Assembly (NCBI GenBank): GCA_040275305.1
Contig: JBEOJY010000040.1
Span: 1 to 38,651 of the forward strand
Source of the DNA: JBEOJY01 sp040275305
Lineage (GTDB): Bacteria > Pseudomonadota > Alphaproteobacteria > UBA9219
Direction: 5' to 3'
Length of the DNA stretch: 38,651 nt
The position numbers and the translations under genes were made by a program. The stretch's first letter is position 1; the number at the start of each line of letters is the position of its first letter. Positions 32,090 to 38,651 of the stretch are shown in pieces. Below the pieces are notes generated by a model. It was not told the DNA's origin and made no database searches. It was given only the letters and a program-made list of their open reading frames with translations.

Positions 32090-32104
32090 TTAAGCTAAGT
32101 TTAA
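32090..32104. promoter_or_regulatory. Candidate CtrA binding site upstream of cckA
   Basis: TTAA-gctaagt-TTAA is a perfect match to the CtrA consensus TTAA-N7-TTAA. It lies 24 nt before the cckA start in the short flhB-cckA gap. Its position close to the start fits either activation of a promoter just downstream or repression by occlusion. The match is seen; binding is inferred. Confidence 0.65.
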
Positions 32105-32128
32105 AAAATTTGGCTGTAATCAGCCATT

Positions 32129-34699
32129 ATGGAGACGAATCAAATCAACGTCGGTGAACGCCCTGCTCTGGCAGCGCCAAAAACGGCGAGCTCGCCTGTA
32201 GCCGTGTCCGCGCAGGATGAAAAAACGCCTCTGGTCATTTGGTGCCTTGGAGCCATGACGGGCTTAGGCACGCTGGCCTTAATCACGCCTCTCCTCCTGA
32301 CAGGCCTTGCATCCTTCATTGTCAGCATCCTGATCGCCGGATTCCTATATGCTGCGGCATGGGTAACATGGAGCGAACTGCGTAAGGAGCGCCTCAATAG
32401 CCAGCGCGAAAGCCTTATGCGCGAAGCCTTTCATAATGTTCTGACCCCTCAAATCATCATTGACAGCGACGGAAATCTTATTCTTGCCAATCAGGCGTTT
32501 CAGGGCTGGCTTGACCTAGGCAGCCGTAACGCCGAGCAAGCGTTGACAGCCCGGTTCTCGTCCACACCCGAATCATCGGCGGAATTTGTGCAAGTCCGCG
32601 ACGCGCTACGCAAAGGCCAGCCCGGCATTGCGGAACTCCCCGTCATACGCGGCGGCAAAGTGGTGGAATGGCGCCGGGTAGCCGCAAGACCAGTCGAGGG
32701 GTTTCCTCGCTATTTTCACTGGCGCTTTGAGGATATCAGCGAACGCAGGCGCATGGAACGCGCCATGCATGACGAACAAGGCAAGCTCGTCGACTTTATG
32801 GCCCATGCCCCCGTTGGCATCTATTCGGTCGATCAGCATGGCCGCTTCCGCTTTGTGAACAAGACTCTCGCGGAATGGCTTCAAGTTACGCCCGAAGACC
32901 TCATTCGCGGCGATCTGCATATCCACGATATACTTGGCGATATGCCCAAAGGACTGGCCGCGCACGCCATTGCGTCCGGTCCGCACGGAGAACTGCGCGG
33001 CGAGGTCGTCATGCGCAGACGTGACGGCAGCCAGTTTCCAGTAGCCATCACGCAAACGGTCGTCGCGAACGAAGACGGGAAGTCTATGCGCACGCGCTCG
33101 ATCGTGCGTGACCTAACTCCGGAACGCGAGTGGCAACAGGCGCTCTCTGTCTCCGAATACAGGTTCCAGCGCCTTTTTGCCGAAGCTCCGATCGGCATCG
33201 TGCTCCTCGACGACAAGTTTATGGTGATGGAGTGCAATGTTGCTTTCCACACCATCGCGCGCCGCCCGCGCGGAGCCGTCGTCGGTAACGCAATGGTAGA
33301 CCTGATCGCCGCGCGAGACCGCGCGGAAATGACAGAAAGCCTAACGCAGGTTCTCAAAGGAACGGATCTAAAAAAACCACTGGAAGCCCTCATCGCCAGC
33401 GACCGCGACATAATCTGCCAAATCTTCGTCAAGCGCTTCGGTTTCGTGAACGCGCAAGGCGCGACGCAACAGGACGCGCCTCAAGGCCTGATGCTTTACT
33501 TTATAGACACGACAGAGCAAAAACGCCTTCAGGTGCAATCCGCCCAGTCTCAGAAGATGCAGGCGATTGGCCAGCTCGCGGGCGGCATCGCACACGATTT
33601 CAATAACCTGCTTACGGCCATGATCGGGTTCTGCGACCTCTTGCTGCAACGGCACAAGCCGGGCGACCAGAGCTTCAACGACATCATGCAAATCAAGCAG
33701 AACGGTAACCGCGCCGCCAATCTTGTGCGGCAACTTCTCGCGTTCTCGCGCCAGCAGACCCTGCAACCCAAAGTGCTGAATATCTCCGATGTGCTTTCGG
33801 AACTCACCAACCTGCTGCGTCGATTGATTGGCGCTCAAATTCAGCTCGATATGATCCATGGCCGCAGCGTCGGCCTGGTCAAGGTCGATCAAAGCCAATT
33901 GGAACAGGTTATCATCAACCTTGTCGTCAACGCTCGTGACGCCATGCCGCAAAGCGGCACGATTACATTGAAAACGACAGGCATCACGCTCGACAAGCGC
34001 GCCATGCTGGGACAGGATGAAGTGCCGCCCGGAGAATATGTTAGCATCGAGGTCACTGATACCGGCATTGGTATTCCCAAGGAGAACATCCAACGCATAT
34101 TTGAACCTTTTTTCTCAACCAAGGAAGTGGGGTCCGGCACGGGTCTGGGCCTGTCGACCGTCTACGGTATCGTTCGTCAGACCGGGGGATTTATTAGCGT
34201 AGACAGTGCGGTCAAGCGTGGCACGACATTTACCGTCTATCTACCCACCCATAAGCTCAGCCCCGGAGAAATAGCAGCGAAGCCTGAAGATGCGCGAGAA
34301 GACAAACCAGGCCCCGACCTAACAGGCGCCGGCACAGTCCTTCTTGTCGAAGACGAAGATGCTGTGCGCGTCTTCTCCGCCCGCGCTCTGCGTAACAAGG
34401 GATATGTGGTTATAGAAGCACACAGCGGCGAAGAAGCATTGACGCAACTAAGCAAGGATGAGGTTAAAGTTGACTTGACAATAACCGATGTTGTAATGCC
34501 GCAGATGGATGGACCAACACTATACAAACACATTCATAAGCGCTGGCCCGAAATGAAAGTCGTATTTGTGTCTGGATACACCGAAGATCGTTTACGTGAA
34601 CAATTCACGTCCGGAGAACCGATTTACTTCCTGCCCAAGCCCTTCACGCTCAAGCAGCTCGCGGCTAAGGTAAAGGATGTAATGGAAGGCAAAGTCTGA
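32129..34699 (+). CDS. cckA: Cell-cycle hybrid histidine kinase CckA
   Basis: CckA sits in the inner membrane and feeds phosphate through its own receiver to ChpT and on to CtrA. Order: two transmembrane helices (about residues 33-85), three PAS-like domains (about 95-215, 220-340, 345-460), the dimerisation region with GQLAGGIAHDFNNLLTAM and His489, an ATPase with VVNARDAM, DTGIGI and GTGLGLSTVYG, and a receiver with Asp787 in TDVVMPQMDGP. The HDFNNLLTA signature and architecture fit CckA. Length 856 aa is slightly longer than in Caulobacter. No strong ribosome binding site precedes ATG 32129. Confidence 0.9.
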   Translation: METNQINVGERPALAAPKTASSPVAVSAQDEKTPLVIWCLGAMTGLGTLALITPLLLTGLASFIVSILIAGFLYAAAWVTWSELRKERLNSQRESLMREAFHNVLTPQIIIDSDGNLILANQAFQGWLDLGSRNAEQALTARFSSTPESSAEFVQVRDALRKGQPGIAELPVIRGGKVVEWRRVAARPVEGFPRYFHWRFEDISERRRMERAMHDEQGKLVDFMAHAPVGIYSVDQHGRFRFVNKTLAEWLQVTPEDLIRGDLHIHDILGDMPKGLAAHAIASGPHGELRGEVVMRRRDGSQFPVAITQTVVANEDGKSMRTRSIVRDLTPEREWQQALSVSEYRFQRLFAEAPIGIVLLDDKFMVMECNVAFHTIARRPRGAVVGNAMVDLIAARDRAEMTESLTQVLKGTDLKKPLEALIASDRDIICQIFVKRFGFVNAQGATQQDAPQGLMLYFIDTTEQKRLQVQSAQSQKMQAIGQLAGGIAHDFNNLLTAMIGFCDLLLQRHKPGDQSFNDIMQIKQNGNRAANLVRQLLAFSRQQTLQPKVLNISDVLSELTNLLRRLIGAQIQLDMIHGRSVGLVKVDQSQLEQVIINLVVNARDAMPQSGTITLKTTGITLDKRAMLGQDEVPPGEYVSIEVTDTGIGIPKENIQRIFEPFFSTKEVGSGTGLGLSTVYGIVRQTGGFISVDSAVKRGTTFTVYLPTHKLSPGEIAAKPEDAREDKPGPDLTGAGTVLLVEDEDAVRVFSARALRNKGYVVIEAHSGEEALTQLSKDEVKVDLTITDVVMPQMDGPTLYKHIHKRWPEMKVVFVSGYTEDRLREQFTSGEPIYFLPKPFTLKQLAAKVKDVMEGKV

Positions 34700-34728
34700 T
34701 ATATATCGCACCTGAAAAGTTGGCGAAG

Positions 34729-34816
34729 TTGTCATTGCGAGGAGGCGAAGCCGACGAAGCAATCCAGGGCCACAGAGGGCGATAGTTGCGACTCCGGATC
34801 GCTTCGCTCGCGACAA
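34729..34816. repeat. Imperfect palindromic repeat (CATTGCGAGG...GAAGCAATCC type)
   Basis: TTGTCATTGCGAGGAGGCG on the left faces CGCTTCGCTCGCGACAA on the right, giving an imperfect inverted repeat of about 88 bp with GACGAAGCAATCCAG inside. This type of sequence is common between genes in many bacterial genomes. It lies just after cckA, in the 267-nt gap before the Cache gene, and could end the cckA transcript. Confidence 0.7.
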
Positions 34817-34933
34817 CGCTACCCCGTCAAGTAGGAAAAATCCACAAAAATAATATGTGGCGCGCAGATAAACGGAATGCGCTCCAAAGATCGGTTGCGC
34901 GTACGCAACTTTGGTGACGATTACGGTCAAGAC

Positions 34934-34948
34934 TTAACAATGTGTTTA
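34934..34948. promoter_or_regulatory. Weak CtrA-like box before the Cache gene
   Basis: TTAA-caatgtg-TTTA has exact N7 spacing and one mismatch to TTAA-N7-TTAA, 18 nt before the start at 34967. A single-mismatch box is expected by chance several times in a window this size, so it counts only because it is upstream of a gene next to cckA. Confidence 0.2.
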
Positions 34949-34966
34949 GCTCGCAAAAGAGGTATA

Positions 34967-35446
34967 ATGCGCTTTCGTTATCCCCGGCTGTTACTACTGG
35001 CGTTAATCGCGATGTTGCTGACGATGTCGGGCAATCCATCAGAAGCCAGCCCCGAACATGCAACGCGTGAAGAAGCGCAGGAGCTGTGTGAAAAAGCAAC
35101 TGCGCTGATCCAATTTGCAGACATTGAGAAAGCGAAAGAAGCGTTTCAGAACCGTTCCAGCCCATTTTTTGATCGCGATCTTTACGTCTTTGTATTCGAC
35201 AACAAAGGAATTTTCATCGCGCATGGCTCTGAACCTTTGCTGATAGGCATGAATGGATATAATTTACGCGACATACATGGAATACCTTTGGTGCGCCAGT
35301 TTCTGGCAGTAAAAGATAGAGCGTGGGTTGATTACAGTTGGGCCGATCCTGAGGACGGCCATAAGATCAAGCCAAAATCAAGCTACATCATCCGCGTAAA
35401 TGACTACTTCGTTGGCGTGGGTTATTATAAGAATAAAATTAAATAA
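34967..35446 (+). CDS. Secreted single-Cache-domain protein
   Basis: A 159-aa protein with a signal peptide (YPRLLLLALIAMLLTMSG, likely cleavage near SEAS) followed by one small-molecule-binding Cache domain: DLYVFVFDNKGIFIAHG (71-87), MNGYNLRDIHGIPLVRQF (95-112), a conserved W-V-D-Y segment and a final YFVGVGYYK. Cache domains normally form the sensing part of chemoreceptors and kinases; here there is no membrane anchor or output domain, so it is a free periplasmic binding protein. AAGAGG lies just before ATG 34967. The ligand and partner are unknown. A MITE-like element begins four bases after its stop. Confidence 0.8.
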   Translation: MRFRYPRLLLLALIAMLLTMSGNPSEASPEHATREEAQELCEKATALIQFADIEKAKEAFQNRSSPFFDRDLYVFVFDNKGIFIAHGSEPLLIGMNGYNLRDIHGIPLVRQFLAVKDRAWVDYSWADPEDGHKIKPKSSYIIRVNDYFVGVGYYKNKIK

Positions 35447-35449
35447 CTT

Positions 35450-35583
35450 TATACTCCGTTTCCTTGAAAGCACGAAAAAGGACCGTCATTCCGCATCCCC
35501 GCTTTCCGACCTGAGAGGTCGGAAGCTTCGTGCGGAATGACAGCCCTTTTTGCTTTTTCGGGTTTTCAATCGTACGGAGTATA
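35450..35583. mobile_element. MITE-like element copy C (module 2 only)
   Basis: A 134-bp element from TATACTCCGT (35450-35459) to ACGGAGTATA (35574-35583). Inside, GTCATTCCGCA and TGCGGAATGAC pair around a second hairpin, CCGACCT-gag-AGGTCGG, and are followed by CCCTTTTTGCTTTTT, so its transcript looks like a Rho-independent terminator. The sequence equals copy D with the first module removed exactly between two ATTCCGCA repeats. It begins four bases after the stop of the Cache gene. The following stretch up to the tRNA has no gene I can support. Confidence 0.88.
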
Positions 35584-35709
35584 AGAATAAACCCAAGCTT
35601 TTTTAAAGAATCTAGAACGCTGACGCGATAAAGCTGATTGAAGAACCGACCATCTGAAATGACCAGCAGAGCATCTTCATCGTGCCAAGCAAATACCAAA
35701 GCCCTGCAA

Positions 35710-35785
35710 TGGCGTCCCCTACGGGATTCGAACCCGTGTTACCGCCGTGAGAGGGCGATGTCCTAGGCCTCTAGACGAAGGGGAC
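35710..35785 (-). tRNA. tRNA-Glu(CTC)
   Basis: On the minus strand the sequence folds as a full cloverleaf of 76 nt. The acceptor stem GTCCCCT pairs with AGGGGAC, the T arm has ACGGGTTCGAATCCCGT, and the anticodon loop is CTCTCAC with anticodon CTC (glutamate, codon GAG). The discriminator is G and the CCA end is encoded (35710-35712). The body closely resembles bacterial tRNA-Glu. Nothing that I can identify lies in 35786-35920. Confidence 0.96.
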
Positions 35786-35920
35786 CTAAATTGCGCCGGA
35801 TGGCTTGTTCATCGCGGAAATGCGCTTTTAGCGCACATATTGCAAGGCCGCAAGCTGAATATGCATTCCCGCTGCTTGCGGATAACCACACCCGCAGCGA
35901 ACGCCTTGTTCAACTGTCTG

Positions 35921-36715
35921 TTAATCGAATTCTGGCTGAACGGCCCTGTTGGGCTCAGAAACTCGCTCCTGAACCCGGTCTGAGCCATGTGCCGCCTGCG
36001 AGGGTTGCGTTAGAGCGGTCGCCTTGGCTTTTTTTTCTGCTTCCCTTGCCTCCAAATATCCCCGTTGCTGCTGCGCGATGCTGGTGCCCCAACGCGCTCC
36101 GTTTTTTCTGTCCAAAGCAAGCTCTTGCTCTTGATCGCTATTCGCCAGCCCAAGCAAGCTGTCATGCCGTAATCGCAGAGAATTGTGAACGTCACGAAGC
36201 CTATTGGCGTCGCCAGCGCGCGTAGCCCCAAGCGCGCTCCCAACCCGCGCATCACGTGCTGAAGCAGAAACGCCAGCCGTTGACGAACGCTTCGAAAGCT
36301 CGCGAACCGCTTCATTCACAGATCTCATCCTGATATCTAGCTGGTTGCTTTCCGCGAGCGCTACGCGCCTCATATTATCCTTGGTTTCAGTAAGCTCCCC
36401 CGGAAATTGAAGCGGGTCATCATTACTTCCGTCAAACGGATTGTTGTAGTCATCATCCGCAGTGTCAATGCCGCGACCAACCGTGCGTTCTTCCTCTGTA
36501 GCGCTCAGGTCAGAATTAGCCCCCCTCAGCACTGTGAGGTTGCGTTCATCTGCACCCATATCGTTATTGTACAGCCTATCATTCGATGCCTCGGATTGAG
36601 GGGGGCTTTGTGCGCTGACCACTGGCTCGCGCTTAACTTCAAGCCCAACATACCTCGTGCTGCCAACTCGTGTGGAGCGCATCATCCTCTGACGATCAAG
36701 AATAGTTGATTTCAT
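35921..36715 (-). CDS. Unrecognised hydrophilic, probably disordered protein
   Basis: A 264-aa protein I do not recognise. It has no signal peptide and no transmembrane segment. It is rich in Asp, Glu, Arg, Ser, Asn, Gln and Ala, with only short hydrophobic runs. The middle part, NMRRVALAESNQLDIRMRSV to ELSKRSSTAGVS and DANRLRDVHNSLRLRHDSLL, could form amphipathic helices or a coiled coil; the first 100 and last 60 residues look disordered. A perfect TATAAT ends five bases before the ATG, so the mRNA may be leaderless. It lies between tRNA-Glu and rpoN, facing away from rpoN. The long intact frame and start signals support a real gene. Confidence 0.65.
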   Translation of the reverse strand: MKSTILDRQRMMRSTRVGSTRYVGLEVKREPVVSAQSPPQSEASNDRLYNNDMGADERNLTVLRGANSDLSATEEERTVGRGIDTADDDYNNPFDGSNDDPLQFPGELTETKDNMRRVALAESNQLDIRMRSVNEAVRELSKRSSTAGVSASARDARVGSALGATRAGDANRLRDVHNSLRLRHDSLLGLANSDQEQELALDRKNGARWGTSIAQQQRGYLEAREAEKKAKATALTQPSQAAHGSDRVQERVSEPNRAVQPEFD

Positions 36716-36720
36716 TCCCT

Positions 36721-36726
36721 ATTATA
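36721..36726 (-). promoter_or_regulatory. TATAAT -10 box of the hydrophilic protein gene
   Basis: On the minus strand TATAAT is followed by AGGGA and then the ATG at 36715. Transcription from this box would begin at about the start codon, a leaderless arrangement. No good -35 is seen 16-18 bases upstream. The same geometry occurs at anmK. Confidence 0.45.
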
Positions 36727-36879
36727 GCATTTGAGACAAAGCCATACCAGCGCTTTGATAAAAAAACGCTTTCATGCCAACCGACTGATATGCAAAAGTT
36801 CCTTAATAGCTATGCAATTTAAGTGCCAAAACTGGCAATCGAAAGCAATTCTTAACGATTATAGCGATACACTAGAGCT

Positions 36880-38427
36880 ATGAGCATATCGCAACGCATC
36901 GACTTGAAAACCTCTCAGTCGTTGGTAATGACCCCGCGACTGCAACAGGCCATAAAATTGCTCCAGATGTCAAATCAGGAGCTAACGACATTTGTCGACT
37001 CAGAGGTCGAAAAAAACCCGCTGCTGGACCAGCCGGAACAAGAAAGTTTGGAAACCGCCCACCTGTCTCCCGCAGCGCCTGCGTCATTCACCTCCGGAGC
37101 AAGTCAATCCAACGCCCCGACATCCGACGAATCCCGTGAAACTAACGATCAAATCAGCCCGGATGAAGGATCATACAGCCAGTCGGAAGCCTTCGGCGCC
37201 TCATACTACGGTGGGGGCTTCGATGAAGACGAAGATAACGGAATAGAGCGAATGGCCGCCGAGAGGCCTAGTCTACGCGCGCATCTGACTGAACAGATAC
37301 AAGCTGATTTCGTTGATCCAGTAGACAGAATGATTGCGGCCGCGCTCGCCGAACTGCTGGACGAAGCAGGCTACTTGCCTACCGAACTTGACCTTGTTCG
37401 CGCGCAACTTGGCGTAAAACCATGGCGGCTTGAGAGTGTTATCGCAAGGTTGCAAAGACTCGATCCCCCAGGAATTTTCGCGCGAACGCTTCAAGAGTGC
37501 CTGACGATTCAGCTTCGCGACAAAAACCGCTGCGATCCCGCAATGCAAACGCTGTTGCGTAATCTTGATTTAGTGGCTAGGCGGGAACGCATGGCGCTCA
37601 TGAAGATTTGCGGCGTGGATTCCGAAGATTTAAATCAGATGCTGACGGAAATTCGCGCGCTTAATCCCAAGCCTGCCTTGAGTTTCGCTTCCGATGTCGC
37701 GTCGCCAATCGTTCCGGATGTCTTGTTGCGCGCGCAACCCGGCGGAGGGTGGCTCGTCGAGTTGAACGGAGAAACGCTCCCGCGCGTGCTCGCCAATAAC
37801 CGATATTTTGCCCAAGTAAAGGAAACCATCATAACGCGGGAAGACAAGGACTATTTGAACGACAGGTGGCAGCAGGCCAACTGGCTGGTTAAGGCGTTAC
37901 AGCAACGCGCCGATACGATCCTTAAGGTGGCCTCTGAAATCGTCAAGCAACAGGATGCCTTCTTCGTCCACGGCGTGCAACATTTGCGCCCGCTAGTCCT
38001 GCGAGATATCGCCGCCGCTGTGAACATGCACGAATCGACTATCAGCCGCGTGACGCAGAATAAATACATCGCGACGCCGCGCGGCATGTTTGAACTGAAA
38101 TACTTTTTTACGACAGCGCTGACCCGAACGCAGGCGCGCTTGCCGACCAGCCTCCCACCTGCGCCGCCGCGCGACTCGTCGCCGACAGCCTCGCCATTGG
38201 CCCACGAATCCGCCGTGTCATCCGAAGCGGTCCGCTCACGTATCAAATGTCTTATCGCAGAGGAGACAGCCAAGGAGATCCTATCGGACGAAGATATAGC
38301 CGTGCGCTTGCGCCTCGAAGGCGTAAATGTCGCGCGCCGCACCGTGGCGAAATACCGCGAAGCGATGAAAATACCCTCATCCGCCCAACGCCGCCGCGAC
38401 AAGCGCGAAAAAGAGGCCAAGAAATGA
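36880..38427 (+). CDS. rpoN: RNA polymerase sigma-54 factor RpoN
   Basis: Sigma-54 directs RNA polymerase to -24/-12 promoters and needs activator ATPases; in alphaproteobacteria it serves nitrogen genes and often flagella. Region I is the Gln/Leu-rich LVMTPRLQQAIKLLQMSN (residues 16-33); the core-binding and DNA-binding regions follow, with HESTISRVTQNKYIATPRG as the helix-turn-helix part and the RpoN box ARRTVAKYR at 485-493. An acidic linker (about 60-130) and a Pro/Ser-rich insert (about 415-445) are larger than usual. Length 515 aa. In many relatives hpf and ptsN follow; here a MITE-like element begins two bases after the stop. Confidence 0.96.
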   Translation: MSISQRIDLKTSQSLVMTPRLQQAIKLLQMSNQELTTFVDSEVEKNPLLDQPEQESLETAHLSPAAPASFTSGASQSNAPTSDESRETNDQISPDEGSYSQSEAFGASYYGGGFDEDEDNGIERMAAERPSLRAHLTEQIQADFVDPVDRMIAAALAELLDEAGYLPTELDLVRAQLGVKPWRLESVIARLQRLDPPGIFARTLQECLTIQLRDKNRCDPAMQTLLRNLDLVARRERMALMKICGVDSEDLNQMLTEIRALNPKPALSFASDVASPIVPDVLLRAQPGGGWLVELNGETLPRVLANNRYFAQVKETIITREDKDYLNDRWQQANWLVKALQQRADTILKVASEIVKQQDAFFVHGVQHLRPLVLRDIAAAVNMHESTISRVTQNKYIATPRGMFELKYFFTTALTRTQARLPTSLPPAPPRDSSPTASPLAHESAVSSEAVRSRIKCLIAEETAKEILSDEDIAVRLRLEGVNVARRTVAKYREAMKIPSSAQRRRDKREKEAKK

Positions 38428-38428
38428 A

Positions 38429-38651
38429 TATACTCCGTTTCCTTGAAAACTCGAAAAGAGGACTGTCATTCCGCAAAATTTTCTTTTCGGATTGCGAAGC
38501 AAGCCTATAAGAAAATTTATGCGGAATCCGATGTTTTTCATGAGGTTAGGACAAGATCGGATTCCGCATCTCCGCTTTCCGACCTGAGGGGTCGGAAGCT
38601 TCGTGCGGAATGACAGCCCTTTTTGCTTTTTCGGGTTTTCAATCGTACGGA
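38429..38651. mobile_element. MITE-like element copy D (both modules, cut by window end)
   Basis: The element starts TATACTCCGT two bases after the rpoN stop and runs off the window; by comparison with copy C only about five bases are missing (expected length about 228 bp). Module 1 lies between ATTCCGCA at 38468 and TGCGGAAT at 38520, module 2 between ATTCCGCA at 38561 and TGCGGAAT at 38604. Each pair forms a stem; module 2 also has an inner CCGACCT/GGGTCGG hairpin and a following T-rich stretch. It is the best-preserved long copy and the reference for the family. Confidence 0.88.

Noticed and set aside
34963..34968. TATAAT as a -10 box for the Cache gene (and the similar one at 1806)
   Set aside because: It overlaps the ATG itself, so transcription from it would miss the start codon, and no -35 is present; an AT-rich coincidence is more likely.

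Overview
The window reads as the chromosome of a free-living or facultatively anaerobic alphaproteobacterium. The main evidence is the CckA hybrid kinase and ChpT phosphotransferase of the alphaproteobacterial CckA-ChpT-CtrA phosphorelay, with perfect CtrA-type boxes (TTAA-N7-TTAA) in front of both genes. The rhodoquinone enzyme RquA, a flagellar FlhB, a full CheA-W-Y-B-R set and c-type cytochrome maturation genes fit a motile member near the Rhodospirillales. I cannot name a genus from sequence alone.

Layout. 1-1724: a two-gene ABC-2 exporter. 1811-4663: a compact restriction-modification cassette (MerR-like HTH protein, C5 methyltransferase, PD-(D/E)XK nuclease, Vsr repair nuclease) that runs tail-to-tail into anmK. 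4593-9310: anmK, tyrS, a MarR regulator, a small secreted protein and nadK, separated by palindromic repeats. 9415-15896: chpT, then an overlapping chemotaxis operon whose CheA carries its own receiver domain. 15929-18456: rarA, rpiB and a periplasmic cyclophilin. 18839-20878: dxs, preceded by a short ORF and a nested stem-loop. 21069-27029: an MlaC-like protein, a small secreted protein whose start lies in a decayed repeat element, an MgtA-type Mg2+ P-type ATPase with a structured leader, then mlaE and mlaF. 27178-31001: rquA (+), then the ccmF-ccmG-ccmH operon on the minus strand. 30999-35446: flhB, cckA and a secreted Cache-domain protein. 35710-38427: tRNA-Glu(CTC), an unrecognised hydrophilic protein, and rpoN.

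How the parts connect. CckA and ChpT are two of the three relay members; CtrA itself is not in the window, but its boxes upstream of both genes suggest a feedback loop. FlhB, the chemotaxis operon and RpoN are motility functions that such a relay often times. RquA and the cytochrome c maturation genes point to flexible aerobic and anaerobic respiration. MlaC, MlaE and MlaF belong to outer-membrane lipid transport, but no MlaD is present.

The most unusual structure is a family of four short elements (7366-7508, 21751-21976, 35450-35583, 38429-end) with terminal inverted repeats starting TATACTCCGT and apparent TA target sites, as in IS630/Tc1-mariner-derived MITEs. They are modular: two long copies hold two stem-loop modules, and each of the two short copies keeps one different module, exactly as expected from deletions between short internal direct repeats. 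Two copies sit 2-4 nt after a stop codon and resemble terminators. At least three other palindromic repeat families occur between genes.
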